DNA of 64,000 nucleotides from Pseudoips prasinana (taxonomy: Eukaryota; Arthropoda; Insecta; Lepidoptera; Nolidae): NCBI GenBank assembly GCA_951640165.1, contig OX621249.1, forward strand, positions 2,779,001 through 2,843,000, given 5' to 3'. The translations under genes were made by a program, and so were the position numbers. Of this stretch, positions 31,743 through 43,151 are shown piece by piece. Numbering within the stretch: the stretch's first letter is position 1; each line of letters starts with the position of its first letter. A model generated the notes under the pieces. That model saw only the letters and a list, made by a program, of their open reading frames with translations. It ran no database searches and had not been told where the DNA came from.

Positions 31743-31759
31743 CACTGGACCTGGGTCAT

Positions 31760-31885
31760 TAAGTATTAACACGACATAAAAGAAAGAAAGAAGAAAATGT
31801 TTTTATTGAACACATACACACACATATTGAAATAAAGTTTGTACAAATCTTATATTTACTTACATACTACCATAAAACTAAACAT
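31760..31885 (-). mobile_element. LINE 3' end fragment
   Basis: GAAAGAAAGAAGAAAATG then TTTTTATTGAACACATACAC looks like the antisense tail and polyadenylation end of a LINE, as at 42.76 kb. Confidence 0.4.
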
Positions 31886-32234
31886 GAATAGGGTATTTTA
31901 GAAGAAGTTTTTGGACTATAGTAGCAAGTTTAATTTATTATACTTCATTAAAATTTATTTTAATTATTGTTCAAAAATGATCATAACGTATTTTTAAACG
32001 CCATCAGTATCTCTTGTAGAGTGATATCACAACCACTGCCATTTGAACTTACAATTCTCAATAAAAAATATATTCTCAATTCGTCTAATGATGCCACTGA
32101 AGGTTTAGTAAAGGCCAAATATATTGCTTCCAAATTATGAATGAAAACTTTTTCTCAAAATAGTTTTTGATTAACCCTACGAGCGAACCTTGTAACAAAA
32201 ATGATTCAAAATTTTTGAAGTTACACTTCTTTTG

Positions 32235-32415
32235 GCGCGATGGAGAAAAATGATGAGAGTGAATTTATACGATGCGCGCGCACACCGACGACACCAAAAA
32301 ATTTAACAGCATGAAGTTAGTTCTAGGTGGCATGACAGTGAATTTTTACGATGCGCGCGCATTTGCGCGCGCATTGTAAAAACAACAGCATGACGTTAGT
32401 TCTAGGTGGTATGAA
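32235..32415. repeat. Imperfect tandem duplication with CG palindromes
   Basis: Two units of about 80 bp, each with GTGAATTTxTACGATGCGCGCGCA and GTTAGTTCTAGGTGG. The second unit contains a perfect hairpin-forming TGCGCGCGCATTTGCGCGCG. Confidence 0.6.
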
Positions 32416-33424
32416 AATTGATAACTATGTTCAAGTTGTATATTAAGAAGTATAACTTCTAACGCGTGTACATAAGTACACACAAGTTTTTTTTTATGTC
32501 TCGGGCAAATCTTGTACAACAATTGTACAACTTTCCCGCGTTCTATTAATTCCCTCATGAATGCTTATGCCAATCTTTATGCGAATTTATAGTGCAAGTT
32601 TAGGACAAAATTTATTGTTTAAACCTTCTACGTCATTTGCAATGCGCTCTGTCATAACACGCGCATTAATTTTGTTGGAACGAAATTGTCACTAAAATAA
32701 AGTCTATTACGTAATGAATATCCTTACCCACGTACTACATGACATATAAATATAATCTCATATGATATTACTAAATCTAATTTCATAATTGGCATATTAT
32801 TTGACTGTTACCGACATCTAGCGGTCCGCCGCAGAACTTGGAAAACTCATTCGACTCAGATACAAACCTGAACGGAATTCGCGTACACGGGAAATTGGCA
32901 ACGTTTCAATTTCCCACGTTTAAGCCGTGGGAGATAGATGGCGCTACTAGTGTTTGGGTGAAGCGTTTTAATTTTGTTTATGTTATGTCGGCGGTTTATT
33001 TTTAAATCGGAGCTTTTATAAGTGGCCTAGGAAGTTATCTATATCTTGTAGAGTTGCTGATTGCGATGCAATGTCGAGACTTTTCCACAGTGAAAACGTT
33101 TAGTAGAGGTTTTTATTGATTTTCAGACAGTTGTAAATGTTTTTAATCTGTTTTGGAATAGGGAACTTTTCTTTTATTTTAAAGGTTGTAAAGTGGATGT
33201 AGGTGAGATGATTTTTGTAGCGGATAAGATTGTGTTGGCAGCCGCTGTGCTGCAATTGTGAGGAATTTAGAATTGTAGGCCACTGGCGCTGAAGAATTTT
33301 GTTTTAACCTACAAATTAAGAATCTTCAATGAATTTGATAGGATTAGTGTAATGTTCAGCTTGCTAGACGTACAGACGTCACGTCATGACTAGTGTTTCA
33401 GTTCAGTAGCGTTTATGTTCTTGC
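32416..33424. other. No gene recognised
   Basis: Contains isolated GC-richer patches (GACATCTAGCGGTCCGCCGC at about 32814; GAGATAGATGGCGCTACTAG at about 32931) of a kind common in moth intergenic DNA; no reading frame supports a gene. Confidence 0.4.
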
Positions 33425-33670
33425 AAGCCATTCATAGCCTGAAATGAAATGAAACGAAAAACATTTAATACGGCACAACACACAAGAAAATGAAGAGGAC
33501 AAATATATAACGTACAGTTGTATTGTATTTGTATTTGTAGTTCTACAAGATATTACATTTGTGACTTGTGAAAACGCACAAAATTACGATTCTTGCATGT
33601 TCTGCCAAAAGGGTCACCACCTCAGCACAAGCTAGGTGGGTTACACCTAGCGCTGTATAGCTGCGCTGCA
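33425..33670 (-). mobile_element. LINE 3' end fragment
   Basis: Antisense LINE-like 3' part: AACATTTAATACGG near the tail and CAGCACAAGCTAGGTG further in. The same motif order occurs at 42.76-42.97 kb. Confidence 0.45.
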
Positions 33671-33721
33671 TAGCTATCAACGTTTTCCTACAAAGTCTTT
33701 TGTATCCGTCTCTCAGAAAAC

Positions 33722-33945
33722 TTACTTATCGTATGGGCAGTGGTTACCCGAGTGACAGAGTTGTTTAAGCCACCCATTAGGCCTCTGACCTGGCTTAACG
33801 ATTGTTGCCTAATGGTTACATCTGAGACTGACAGCTTAACGTGCCTTGCGAAGCACGAAGACGCTCAGATTATTAAACATCTATGGACTGCACCTGAGCC
33901 TAGTTGCTGAGCCTAATTACGGAACTGTGAGAATATCTGGCTATA
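33722..33945 (-). repeat. 5S-rRNA-like SINE copy
   Basis: Antisense copy; ATCGTATGGGCAGTGGTTAC at the left end, degraded 5S-like part near 33890-33930. Its right end is duplicated at 34268. Confidence 0.62.
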
Positions 33946-34012
33946 AGCGCCTTAGAAAAAAAAATACATTTGGTAGTTGGAAAAAATCATCCTGCCCACC
34001 TGATAGTAAATT
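33888..34012. repeat. Left copy of a 125-bp direct repeat
   Basis: CACCTGAGCCTAGTTGCTGA to CATCCTGCCCACCTGATAG. It is repeated with a few changes at 34268-34397 on the other side of a SINE-M2. Confidence 0.8.
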
Positions 34013-34013
34013 A

Positions 34014-34263
34014 TAATAATATCTGGGGACAATGTCACACAGATCATCCTAGCCCCAAACTAAGCAAAGCTTGTACTATGGGTACCTACCAGGCGACGAT
34101 ATACATACTTATATAGATAGATAAATACATCAATGCATAGAAAACGTCCATGACTCAGAAACAAATATTCGTGCTCATCACACAAATATTTGCACTTACC
34201 GGGATTCGAACCCAGGACCACCAGCTTTGTAGGCAGGAGCACTACCAACTAGGCTACGATGAC
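34014..34263 (-). mobile_element. SINE-M2, tRNA-derived
   Basis: Antisense full-length copy (ATAATATCTGGGGACAATG to GGCTACGATGACC) lying exactly between the two 125-bp direct repeats. Confidence 0.85.
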
Positions 34264-34267
34264 CGTC

Positions 34268-34397
34268 ACTATATACTGAACCTGAGCCTAGTTGCTGAGC
34301 CTAATTACGGAACTGTGAGAACATCTGGCTATGAGCGCCTTAGAAAAAAAATACATTTGGTAGTTGGAAAAAATCATCCTGCCCACCTGATGGTAAA
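34268..34397. repeat. Right copy of a 125-bp direct repeat
   Basis: ACCTGAGCCTAGTTGCTGAG to CATCCTGCCCACCTGATGG; about 95% identical by eye to 33888-34012. Confidence 0.8.
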
Positions 34398-34714
34398 TTG
34401 TTACTGTGGCGTATATACTTGCGTCACATAAAACACATGGCACAATTCTCATGTTGCTGACCCTATCACTATCCGCTCTTGATCTTAATCACATAGGGGA
34501 CTGCAGAGGATTGTCATCCGGAAGCTGGGGGTAAATTTCTTTACTTTTGGCATAAAATTTCTGGTTTGACTTGGGTAGTAAGCTGGTCAATGCATGACGA
34601 GAGCGTTACGGAAGTTGAGAGGGTGATATAAGTTAGTAAAGAAAGAAAGAGTGAGAGTTATGTTTCGTATATTAGGTACTGTACTGCAAGAGTGGGACTC
34701 TTGCAGTACAGTAC

Positions 34715-35096
34715 TGAGTTTGTTTCGCTGGGTCTTCTCAGTTGGGGCGCATTGGATCCGGTGGTAGCATTAAAGCGCGACCGTCGTTATTAACACAAGG
34801 TCCGTCATAATAATAATACCTTAATATAGACAGAAGAACCATTGACAATATGTAGTAAAAATATTAGCCTTAAACTAGATAATTAAACATAATCTCTTGA
34901 CAATAACTTGATACGAGCTAGCTAAATATCAATGCTATAATAAAATAAATTTTATAAATGTTTTCATACAATATGTACCTGAATATCTATGTTACTAGGA
35001 ATAATAATGTATACAACTATATTACTACAAACATGTTCTGACTATTTACAAGCGCTTTTTTAAAGTCTACATAAATAAAAACCTTTTTTATTTTAT
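34715..35096 (+). mobile_element. LINE-H 3' end
   Basis: Sense copy from GTTTCGCTGGGTCTTCTCAG to the A/T tail. The insertion hot site (TAATATAGACAG, about 34815) is empty and carries a small AGA duplication. Confidence 0.85.
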
Positions 35097-35149
35097 TTTA
35101 GAGTGAGGTGCAAGCACACAAATGTTCTTTTCTCATGGACGTTTATTAC

Positions 35150-35825
35150 GTTTCGTATATCTAAGTTTTCCTTCAGCCGTGCGGTCGTAAACACTTAAGC
35201 TTTCACTGCTTCCCTGGACATTATAGGTGAGCGGGAGCTCATACTGTCTGGTAAATAATAGTACAAACTAAGGAACACGATAGAACATCCCCTTTGGGCT
35301 TCGAACCTTGGTTAGTGGTGGTGAATAGCACGAAGCTATTTTAATAGCTTCGTGCTATTTAAATACTAAAGGGATCTGCTGATCTCAGGAATACTAGAAG
35401 GGTTGATAATAAAACCACAACTAATATTTGAACTGTTGGTATATTGGTCTGTTTTTGTTCTATGATAGCTCTCTGTTTGTACTCAAAATGCAACAAAATT
35501 GTCATGACCTAGGTGTGCAGTGTGAACGAAACCATACCGCCATCTATTTCAGCACTAATGCCACCTAGTGATACAGAGTGTGAAACTTCTATAAATATTG
35601 TTGTATTAGATGACGGTATTGGTCGTAAACAGGTGGTTAAGCGTAGATTGGTTTTTAGGGACGTTTTGTGCAACTGTACCTCTAAGATTATACGCGAAGA
35701 CGCGTGCCGTTCGTTCAGTTGAGGATCAGAGGGGCATTTCGTCGGTAAGAATGCATATTAAGGGTAATGGAGGGAGATGTTGAAAGTAGCGCGTTCGCGG
35801 CCGTACTCTCGGCACGGCGCAAGAG
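35150..35825. other. No gene recognised
   Basis: Contains a short hairpin at 35323-35357 (AATAGCACGAAGCTATT type) and an open frame 35513-35722 that lacks recognisable content. Confidence 0.4.
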
Positions 35826-35828
35826 TAT

Positions 35829-35912
35829 TAATAATAATATCTAGGGACAATGTCACACAGATCATCCTAGCCCCAAATTAAGCAAAGCTTGTGCTATGGG
35901 TACCAGGCGATA
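35829..35912 (-). repeat. SINE-M2 tail fragment
   Basis: AATAATATCTAGGGACAATG to GGGTACCAGGCGA, then abrupt change to the next repeat at 35913. Confidence 0.7.
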
Positions 35913-36420
35913 TGTCACAGCCACTTTTTTCCGAAACTATAAGAACTATACTACTGAAACTTGGTAAGTAAATGTATTCTGTGAACCGCATTAGGATTTT
36001 TATACAAAAATAGAAAAAGAACAATTATTTTGGCGGGTCGCCATACATAGAACTGAAACTCAAAAATTTTTTTTTCATCGTACTCTTACATGTGGGGTGT
36101 CTATGGGTAGGTCTTCAAAAATGATATTGAGGTTCCTAATATAATCTTTTTCTAAACTGAATAGTTTGCGCGAGAGACACTTCCAAAGTGGTAAATTGGG
36201 TGTCCCCCTCCTTCTTCAACTTCTAAAATAAGAGAATGATAAAACTAAAAAATATATATGATGTATACTACCATGTAAACTTTGTGTAAACTAACAACGA
36301 AAATTGGTTTGAACGAGATCTAGCAAGTAGTTTTTTTTAATACGTCATAAACCGCAATTTGCATTCATTTAATCAACTGAAATACTTGCTGCTATGTAAC
36401 CGAAGGTTCATTACGGAAAA
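35913..36420 (-). repeat. CGGCCAAGTGCGAGTCGG-type repeat, 5' end lost
   Basis: Antisense copy: CAGCCACTTTTTTCCGAAAC to AACTGAAATACTTGCTGC; the diagnostic start is replaced by unrelated sequence near 36400. Confidence 0.7.
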
Positions 36421-36439
36421 CAACGAGTGTGCTTGAGTA

Positions 36440-36618
36440 AAGTAATACTTAGATATACGAAACATAACTGGCTATAAGAGAAAGAGAGAAAGAAAATGTG
36501 TGCTCGCACCTCACTCTTCTGCCCCTACAGTAATATACGAAACGTTCCCTTCCCTCTCAACTTCCGTTCGTCTTTCCCGATCACATTTTTCGTAACGCTT
36601 TCGTCACACATTCAAATA
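36440..36618. repeat. Dispersed repeat, same as 22.66 kb
   Basis: AACTGGCTATAAGAGAAAG..GCACCTCACTCTTC..TTCGTAACGC. Confidence 0.5.
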
Positions 36619-36621
36619 TTA

Positions 36622-36893
36622 AAGGTCTTCTCAGTTGGGGCGCATTGGATCCGGTTGTAGCATTAAAGCGCGACCGTCGTTATTAACACAAGGTACAATA
36701 TGTAGTAAAAATATTAGACTTAAACTAGATAATTAAACATAATCTCTTGACAATAACTTGATACGAGCTAGCTAAATATCATTGCTATAATAAAATAAAT
36801 ACTAACTATATTACTACAAACATTTTCTGACTATTTACAAGCGCTTTTTTGAAGTCTACGTGAATAAAAAACTTTTTTATTTTTATTTTATTT
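36622..36893 (+). mobile_element. LINE-H 3' end, internally deleted
   Basis: GGTCTTCTCAGTTGGGGCGC to the tail. About 50 bp between ACACAAGGT and ACAATATGTAG are missing, removing the insertion hot site. Confidence 0.82.
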
Positions 36894-37164
36894 AAAAAAA
36901 GTAGTTAATCAGTTTTACTTAAAAAAATACGTTCTCACTCATATTGAATAGCGTTACAGTGTGGCGTTCTACAACATAATAATCGATCTATGGAAAAAGT
37001 ACAAGATATAGTTTATTATACTAAATCTATTCAATATATGAGGTGACCAAAATATATATAGAACAAAGAAGCATCAAACTAAAATTAAAAAATTGTTAGG
37101 GAAGGGGAAAACAAAAAAAATCAATACTAAAATAAAATTTAAAGTTAACTAATGTTATTACTGC

Positions 37165-37402
37165 TGTGTGGCGATTGCGACCAAAATCCCACCCCATCAT
37201 CATCCCGTGGGGGGAGTAGAAGTTATCTCGAGCGAATTCCAGGGGAAAATACAGGCAGCAGCTTTCTGAGTACTATGAGCATCATACTGCGAGCGCCAAG
37301 CGCCAACCCGTCTACTAAGGGTGGCGATTATGACATATGCCCAAAGATCCTTGGGGGAGGCTTTTATCCAGCAGTGGATGTGTTTCGGCTGATATGATGA
37401 TG
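37165..37402 (+). repeat. RTE-derived short element (head+tail)
   Basis: RTE leader (CTGTGTGGCGATTGCGACC, CCCGTGGGGGGAGTAGAAG, GGCGATTATGACATAT) fused to the RTE 3' end (ATCCTTGGGGGAGGC, CAGCAGTGGATGTGTTTCGG, ATATGATGATG). Confidence 0.75.
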
Positions 37403-37674
37403 AAGCGATTCGTTCTTATTCAACATTCATCAGATTTTTGTTGAATAAGAGCGAATCGCGTACGAATTTCGCTAGCCGTTAGGCGCATGATATTTTTAGA
37501 CAATAAATTGTGTACTTTTGAAATGAATAAATAGACATGAAACCAGTAAAAATAAATTTAAATTAAATGAAAATAAATATAAAAAAGTTAAAAAAAAATC
37601 TTTTTTATTATCATTAGTTATTATGTACCTATTATTAGTATGTATTTACAAAAGGAAAGGAAAGTAGGATATAC

Positions 37675-37762
37675 AGTTTATCAGTTATCTGGTTTCCATA
37701 GTACAAGCTCTACTTTGTTTGGGATCAGATGGCCGTTTTTAAACAATGTCCCAGGATATTAT
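37675..37762 (+). repeat. SINE-M3 tail fragment
   Basis: TTATCTGGTTTCCATAGTAC..GTTTGGGATCAGATGGCCG. Confidence 0.6.
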
Positions 37763-38315
37763 TATTGGAATATATTCTATTATTAACGTATTTTTGTTCA
37801 ATTTTAGATTGTGTTCGTCTGTATATCATATATTGATGTGAAAATGTTAACTATCTTCTTGAAATTATACATCAAACGGCGTTAGTATACCTACAAGAAT
37901 AATTATAGGTAATTTATTGCGTAAAAACCTTTGAGAAGATTATTTTTATGTTCACATTATGTCGATTAATGGCACAATATTTTGGCAGGAAGAGTTGAAG
38001 AAGCCAATAAAGTCAGTCGTAGTAGATATCTAATGCTGCCTTTGATGTGGGAAGATACTTTTTCGTACTGGTTGGTTGAATTCTCCTGAACTGTAATATT
38101 TATAAGATATTAGCTGTACCTGCGTGCGTTGCTACGGCAATATATGAAATTCATTGTAATGATAGTGGCGTCATCTGTCGAAGATTGGTTGTAGCAACTC
38201 AGAAACCTTTGCGAGCTCATGGTACAATACTTTGTTGAAGATCATCACATGATCAAATGCATAGTTTACAATTCTATAAAAGGGCAGACAGACTAACATT
38301 AATCTTTATAAATTA

Positions 38316-38651
38316 CTAGCTGTGCCCCGCGGTTTTACCCGCGTAAAATTTTATAAATTATCAAAGCTTTTCCCCCATAGGTGATAGCGTGATAATAGCA
38401 TAGGTGATAGCGTGATAATAGGTAGCCTATATGTTGACCTGACCTCTTAGTAACATTCATGCAAAATTTTAAGTAAATCCATGCAGTTCTTTTTGAGTTT
38501 AGCCCGGAAATACATACAGACAAATAGACAAAATTTATAAAATCTGTATTTTTGGCTTCGACATCGATTGTAGAACACGCCCCAAGTATCCTTTTAAAAA
38601 AATATTCAATGTACAGTTTTGACTTTCCTACGATTTTATCATATGTATAGA
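38316..38651 (-). mobile_element. Non-autonomous Helitron, complete
   Basis: Minus-strand element beginning TCTATACATATGATA and ending CACAGCTAG, preceded by a CG-rich hairpin (CGCGG/CCGCG). It is inserted between A and T (38315 and 38652). No Rep/helicase. The twin copy in the other orientation is at 53.40 kb. Confidence 0.82.
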
Positions 38652-38693
38652 TTACACTGACTCAGTAAACGAGTATTGAAAGACTACCCTGTT

Positions 38694-39030
38694 GGTTATT
38701 GACCCTGACCGCTAAACCAGAGTACGTGGGTTCTATCGCCTCCTAAGGTAAATCTTCTGTAAGTTTTTTGTAGCTGCTGTTTTAGTAAGTAATTTGTTGT
38801 GTCTGGGTGTAATAAAATAAAAGTATGTTTATCAGTGGTCTGGCTGCCATAGTACAGACGCCAGCACATCCAGCTATCCCAATCTGTCAAATATCTTTTA
38901 TAGATTTTCAACTTTATCACGATAGCATAAGGTTCACTTTCAATTGGGGAAATTTGACAGATTGGGTTAGCTTGATGTGCTGGCGTCTGTACAGACTCTG
39001 TCTAGTTTTGGGTCAGATGACAGTGTGTTA
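38694..39030 (+). mobile_element. SINE-M3 interrupted by MITE-1
   Basis: TGACCCTGACCGCTAAACC head to GTCTGGCTGCCATAG, then MITE-1, then CAGACTCTGTCTAGTTTTGG. Removing the MITE restores the M3 consensus. Confidence 0.75.
38855..38989. mobile_element. Palindromic MITE-1 inside SINE-M3
   Basis: CAGACGCCAGCACATCCAGC to TTGATGTGCTGGCGTCTG with TA at 38853-38854 and 38990-38991. Comparison with intact SINE-M3 shows that TA is the duplicated target. Confidence 0.9.
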
Positions 39031-39299
39031 CTTGTCTATAGACGATAGATACTAAAATTAAATTAATGCCCTAATTATAATTATATTTTAAATTGATATA
39101 TACAAATAACTAGCTGTTCCCAAACCTACCAAACTTTGTAGCGATCGGATCGCCCTTTAAACTAGTATATTTTTTTAAATTTCATCAAAATCCTTACACC
39201 CGTTAAGTCCATAAGGAACATACATACTAAAATAGACTTATTAAGATAAGTGCTAATGAATTATTATAAGTTAAAATGACTTGGCTTGACGAACATTTG

Positions 39300-39874
39300 A
39301 AGGGTTGATCAGTGATTACAAAGCTATAGTTTTAAAACACATATTAAACGTATACTTATGGCTTGGGGTTATTACACCACTAAAGAGTACATCGATGACA
39401 AAGACGTCTGGCTCTCACTTCCTACCTGCACATTGCTCGCTGGAGATCTTGTAGCCATATAGACATGACTGATCTGCTGTGTTACGTGAACTATCTGTAA
39501 ATGATTGCTATCATATACTTAATTTAAAATTATTGACTCTGTCTCAAAATGAATAATGTTATTGTTTCGAAGTTTTTCTTTTGTATACCTAAATATAATC
39601 TAAAATAATAAGCATTCAGACAACCGATCGAGCATATATTGTGTTTGCCTACTAAATAATTACTCTAATTGGACCAAATCCCATGTTCATGCCCGCTTGA
39701 GTATGTTTCGCCGGACCGTCTCAACTGGGTCGTGTTGAAACCGGTAGTAGATGAACCCACTGAGTTTGTTTCGCTGGGTCTTCTCAGTTGGGGCGCATTG
39801 GATCCGGTGGTAGCATTAAAGCGCGACCGTCGTTATTAACACAAGGTCCGTCATAATAATAATACCTTTAATAT
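39300..39874 (+). mobile_element. LINE-H, left part of split copy
   Basis: Starts in the last about 50 codons of ORF2 (FKTHIKRILM..YYTTKEYIDDKDVW, stop at 39461-39463), then 3' UTR to CTTTAATAT, where LINE-B is inserted. It resumes at 40366. Confidence 0.85.
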
Positions 39875-40365
39875 GCTATGTGCCAAATTTCACTTTCTTC
39901 CCCTCAGTATGCGTCGCGAAATTAGTGACATCACGTATCTGATGAACATAGTATCCGGTTCAATTGATTGTCCTTATCTCCTTTCAAATATCCACTTCAA
40001 CGTGCCCACGAAAGTAGTAAGACACCATACTCCAATCCATCTTCCATTAGTATCTACTAACTATCGCCAAAATGCTTTCCTGTGGCGAGCGAGTAATTTG
40101 TTAAACGTAAATATTAAGAAATTTGATTTTGATATTTTTAATTCGAATCCGGAATCAGTGAGACGGCAGCTCAGTCAAGACTTTTTCTCGAAATTTAGTG
40201 TGCAATAATCATTTGTTTGATCCTTATACGACTCACATCTAACTTGTATCCGAATTCATATTCGTGGAGACCTATAAATGGCTAACTGTTGTGTATACCT
40301 AATCTATTAAGTTATTGTAAGCTGTTGGTCTTCCTAATAATGTTAAATAAATAAATAAATAAATA
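39875..40365 (+). mobile_element. LINE-B, 5'-truncated, AAAT-tailed
   Basis: A 490-bp LINE fragment between duplicated AATAT (39870-39874 and 40366-40370), ending in an (AAAT)n tail. It sits in the same few bases of LINE-H as LINE-A does at 11.4 kb. Confidence 0.85.
39876..40208 (+). pseudogene. LINE-B ORF2 C-terminus
   Basis: About 110 codons (FHFLPLSMRREISDITYL, YRQNAFLWRASNLLN, RRQLSQDFF) of the extreme C-terminus of a CR1/Jockey-type ORF2. It is unlike LINE-A or LINE-H in sequence, so a third family. Truncated at the insertion point; the frame itself is intact to its stop. Confidence 0.7.
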
Positions 40366-40640
40366 AATATAGACAGAACCATTGACAATATGTAGTAAAA
40401 ATATTAGCCTTAAACTAGATAATTAAACATAATCTCTTGACAATAACTTGATACGAGCTAGCTAAATATCATTTCTGTAATAAAATAAATTTCATAAATG
40501 TTTTCATACAAGATGTACCTAAATATCTATGTTACTAGAAATAATATCTAATGTATACAACTATATTACTACAGACATGTTCTGACTATTTACAAGCGCT
40601 TTTTTAAAGTCTACGTGAATAAAAACCTTTTTAATTTTTA
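40366..40640 (+). mobile_element. LINE-H, right part of split copy
   Basis: AATATAGACAGAACCATTG to GTCTACGTGAATAAAAACC and tail. Confidence 0.85.
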
Positions 40641-40794
40641 TTTATTTATTTATTTATAGTCCCCATGGCTAGGGCCTTTAGATCACCCGAACTGCCTCAG
40701 CCTAACTGTGGGCTATGGTCTGCATTATCCGGGCATTCTACCCAACAGTGAACTCTAACTATCTTACAGCTTGACTGGCCTGTTGAATTAGTTA

Positions 40795-41323
40795 TAGTAG
40801 GAGAGCTGGCACGCATTTTTGGGTAGGTATTTGAGGCAAGCTGAAAACTTGTCCTATAACTCTTCAGACACACCCCAACACGGAACTGCAGACCTGGCAG
40901 GCGAGTAGCGGGTCTAAACCAACCTCTAAATTTTAGAATTTTTTTTTTAACCAAATAATGTATTTGAGGCAAGCTGAAATTTTGATATGTTGTAGTTTAA
41001 TGTTTATACCATACAAAAAAAGACAGGCGATTCTGTCGGGTCTTTAGCACTGCCAGGCGTGTGCAAAAAAATCGAAAAAATGTATTTGAGGCAACTTGAA
41101 TGTTATTTATGTATTTTATAAACATTAAACTACAACATATCAAAATTTCAGCTTGCATCAAATACATTTTTTGGATAAAAAAAATTCAAAAATTTAGGGG
41201 TTGGTTTAGACCCGCTACCCGCCAGCCAGGTCTGCAGTTCCGTGTTGGGGTGTGTCTGAAGAGCTATAGGACAAGTTTTCAGTTCAAATACCTACCCAAA
41301 AATGCGTGCCAGCTCTTGGACTA
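40795..41323. mobile_element. Long-arm foldback element, TTA target (PIF/Harbinger-like)
   Basis: Arms of about 210 bp (left TAGTAGGAGAGCTGGCACGC, right its complement ending GCCAGCTCTTGGACTA) nearly fill the 529-bp element. The flanks are TTA at 40792-40794 and 41324-41326. TWA targets are those of PIF/Harbinger. No transposase. A second copy is at 44.80 kb. Confidence 0.85.
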
Positions 41324-41324
41324 T

Positions 41325-41420
41325 TAGTGTCAGAGTCCGTGGGTGTGATTCCCGAGCAGGACAAATCTTTGTATGGTAAGCACGATTATTCGTTCTACGT
41401 CTGGGTGTAATTTAACTGTA
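41325..41420 (+). repeat. SINE-M3 fragment
   Basis: GTGGGTGTGATTCCCGAG (degraded B box), AAGCACGATTATTCGTTC, GTCTGGGTGTAATT. Confidence 0.5.
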
Positions 41421-41421
41421 A

Positions 41422-41598
41422 CTAGCTGTACGCCGCGATTGTACCCGCGTTAAACTTTATAAATTATAGCCTGCGTGTTAATCCAGGGTGTCAGCTAATT
41501 CCATACCAAATTTAATTAAAATCTCTCCAGCCGTTTTGACGTGAAGAAGTAACAAACATACACACTCACAAACTTTCGCCTTTATAATATTAGTGTGA
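41422..41598 (-). mobile_element. Short non-autonomous Helitron
   Basis: Minus-strand start TCACACTAATATTATAAAGG and end with hairpin plus CTAG, flanked by A and T. It is the same type as 52952-53132. Confidence 0.75.
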
Positions 41599-41599
41599 T

Positions 41600-42288
41600 A
41601 GCGCTAATATTACGAACACGTTGAACATGAACATTACATATCAATAATTTAATGACTCCTGTAAGTTTAAAACATATTACTTACGTCACATTTGACGTAC
41701 ACTAACTAGATATATATGGATATTTCACGGCTTGTTTGTTGGAACGATTACCGGTCACACGCGAGAAATCCCCTTATGTTGAACTGGACCTAATTATGGC
41801 TGCAATATTCAGTATTCTAGAAAATAATTTGATAAGTTATTTTGAATTCTGGCGACTAAATTTTACGTTTAAAAACCGTCAATCAAATGTTACCCGGTGG
41901 GAATCGAACCTGCACCTTTTGCTAATACAGCGCATATGCTAAACTACGAACAAAACAGGGAGGGCAGTTTTTAATTTTCTCTGTCACTGATAAAATTAAA
42001 AACTTCCCTTCCCCAATTACCGAAGATGTGGATGCCATCTATTGGCATTGTTGTAGAAACATGGCCGACTGTTTCAAAATTGCATATGAAGGATCATACT
42101 CATTAATTTTACCAGTTCAGAGCATAAATTTACGCGTTTCATTGGGAGAAATGTAACAAAATTTTCCAGTTTTCTAGGACCATCGCGTATAAGTGAAAAC
42201 TAGAGCTTTCATTTGTAGGTTCTATATTCAGCATTGTCCGAGTTTACTTACTGTCAAAGTTACTTTACCAGCCTTCGTAACAAACAGA
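41600..42288. other. No gene recognised
   Basis: A tRNA-B-box-like fragment (GTGGGAATCGAACCTGCAC) at about 41898 suggests an old SINE head; otherwise nothing was identified. Confidence 0.4.
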
Positions 42289-42292
42289 GTTT

Positions 42293-42553
42293 ATAATAAT
42301 ATCTATATAATATCTAGGGACAATGTCACAGAGATCATCCTAGCCCCAAACTAAGCAAAGCTTGTACTATGGGTACCAGGCGACGATATACATACTTATA
42401 TAGATAGATAAATACTTAAATACAGAGAAAAGATCCTTGACTCAGAAACAAATATTCGAGCTCATCACACAAATATTTGCACTTACCGGGATTCGAACCC
42501 AGGACCACCAGCTCCGTAGGCAGGAGCACTACCAAATAGGCTACGGTGACCGC
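42293..42553 (-). mobile_element. SINE-M2, tRNA-derived
   Basis: Antisense full-length copy from ATAATATCTAGGGACAATG to GGCTACGGTGACC. Confidence 0.85.
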
Positions 42554-42754
42554 CAATTCTTTTGACTAATTTTGACAACAATATTTATTCGATGCATAAT
42601 TATGGATTCTACGAAACTAAGGTGGTTCACATTTTTCAAACCTTTAGCAGTGAAGTTCTTATCATTACGCATGCGTTGCCAACCCCCATGAGCTAGCGAC
42701 CTTACTCACACGTATAACCACAACACCCAATACTATTAACGCAACCTTCCTGTA

Positions 42755-42970
42755 TATAAAGAAAGAAAGAAAGAAAAAGATTTATTCAGAAAATTTCACA
42801 GACAACAAGAATATAAAAGAACATAATGAAAAATAAAATAAAAACAGACACTAGTTGCCCGTGCAAGCCTGAAATGGCACCATCTCAGCATAAGCTAGAA
42901 CATTTTATTGTTCTAGCGCTGGTCATTCTGATGGTGCCAAGTGACTGTCATGGAACATTAACTTAAAAGA
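42755..42970 (-). mobile_element. LINE 3' end fragment
   Basis: (GAAA)n-type tail, then AAGATTTATTCAGAAAATTTC, ACCATCTCAGCATAAGCTAG and a short GAACATTTTATTGTTC hairpin. Antisense LINE tail related to 33.4 kb. Confidence 0.45.
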
Positions 42971-43151
42971 CGGACAAATCAATGATAAAATAAGAATAAA
43001 ACAAACACATTTTTTTATAATAAAACAAAACAACATTGTTTCTACACTATAAGTTAATAAATAAAATAATTACAAACTGGTGTAATTGGTATGCTAGTGG
43101 CGCATCCGTTGTCTCTGCCTACCCCTCTAGGAAACAGGCGTGAGTCTATGT

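Noticed and set aside
35513..35722. Possible exon with a donor-like GTAAGA at 35,742
   Set aside because: The peptide has no recognisable features, no convincing acceptor is present, and the CCGCCATCTAT-type sequence is common intergenic repeat material.
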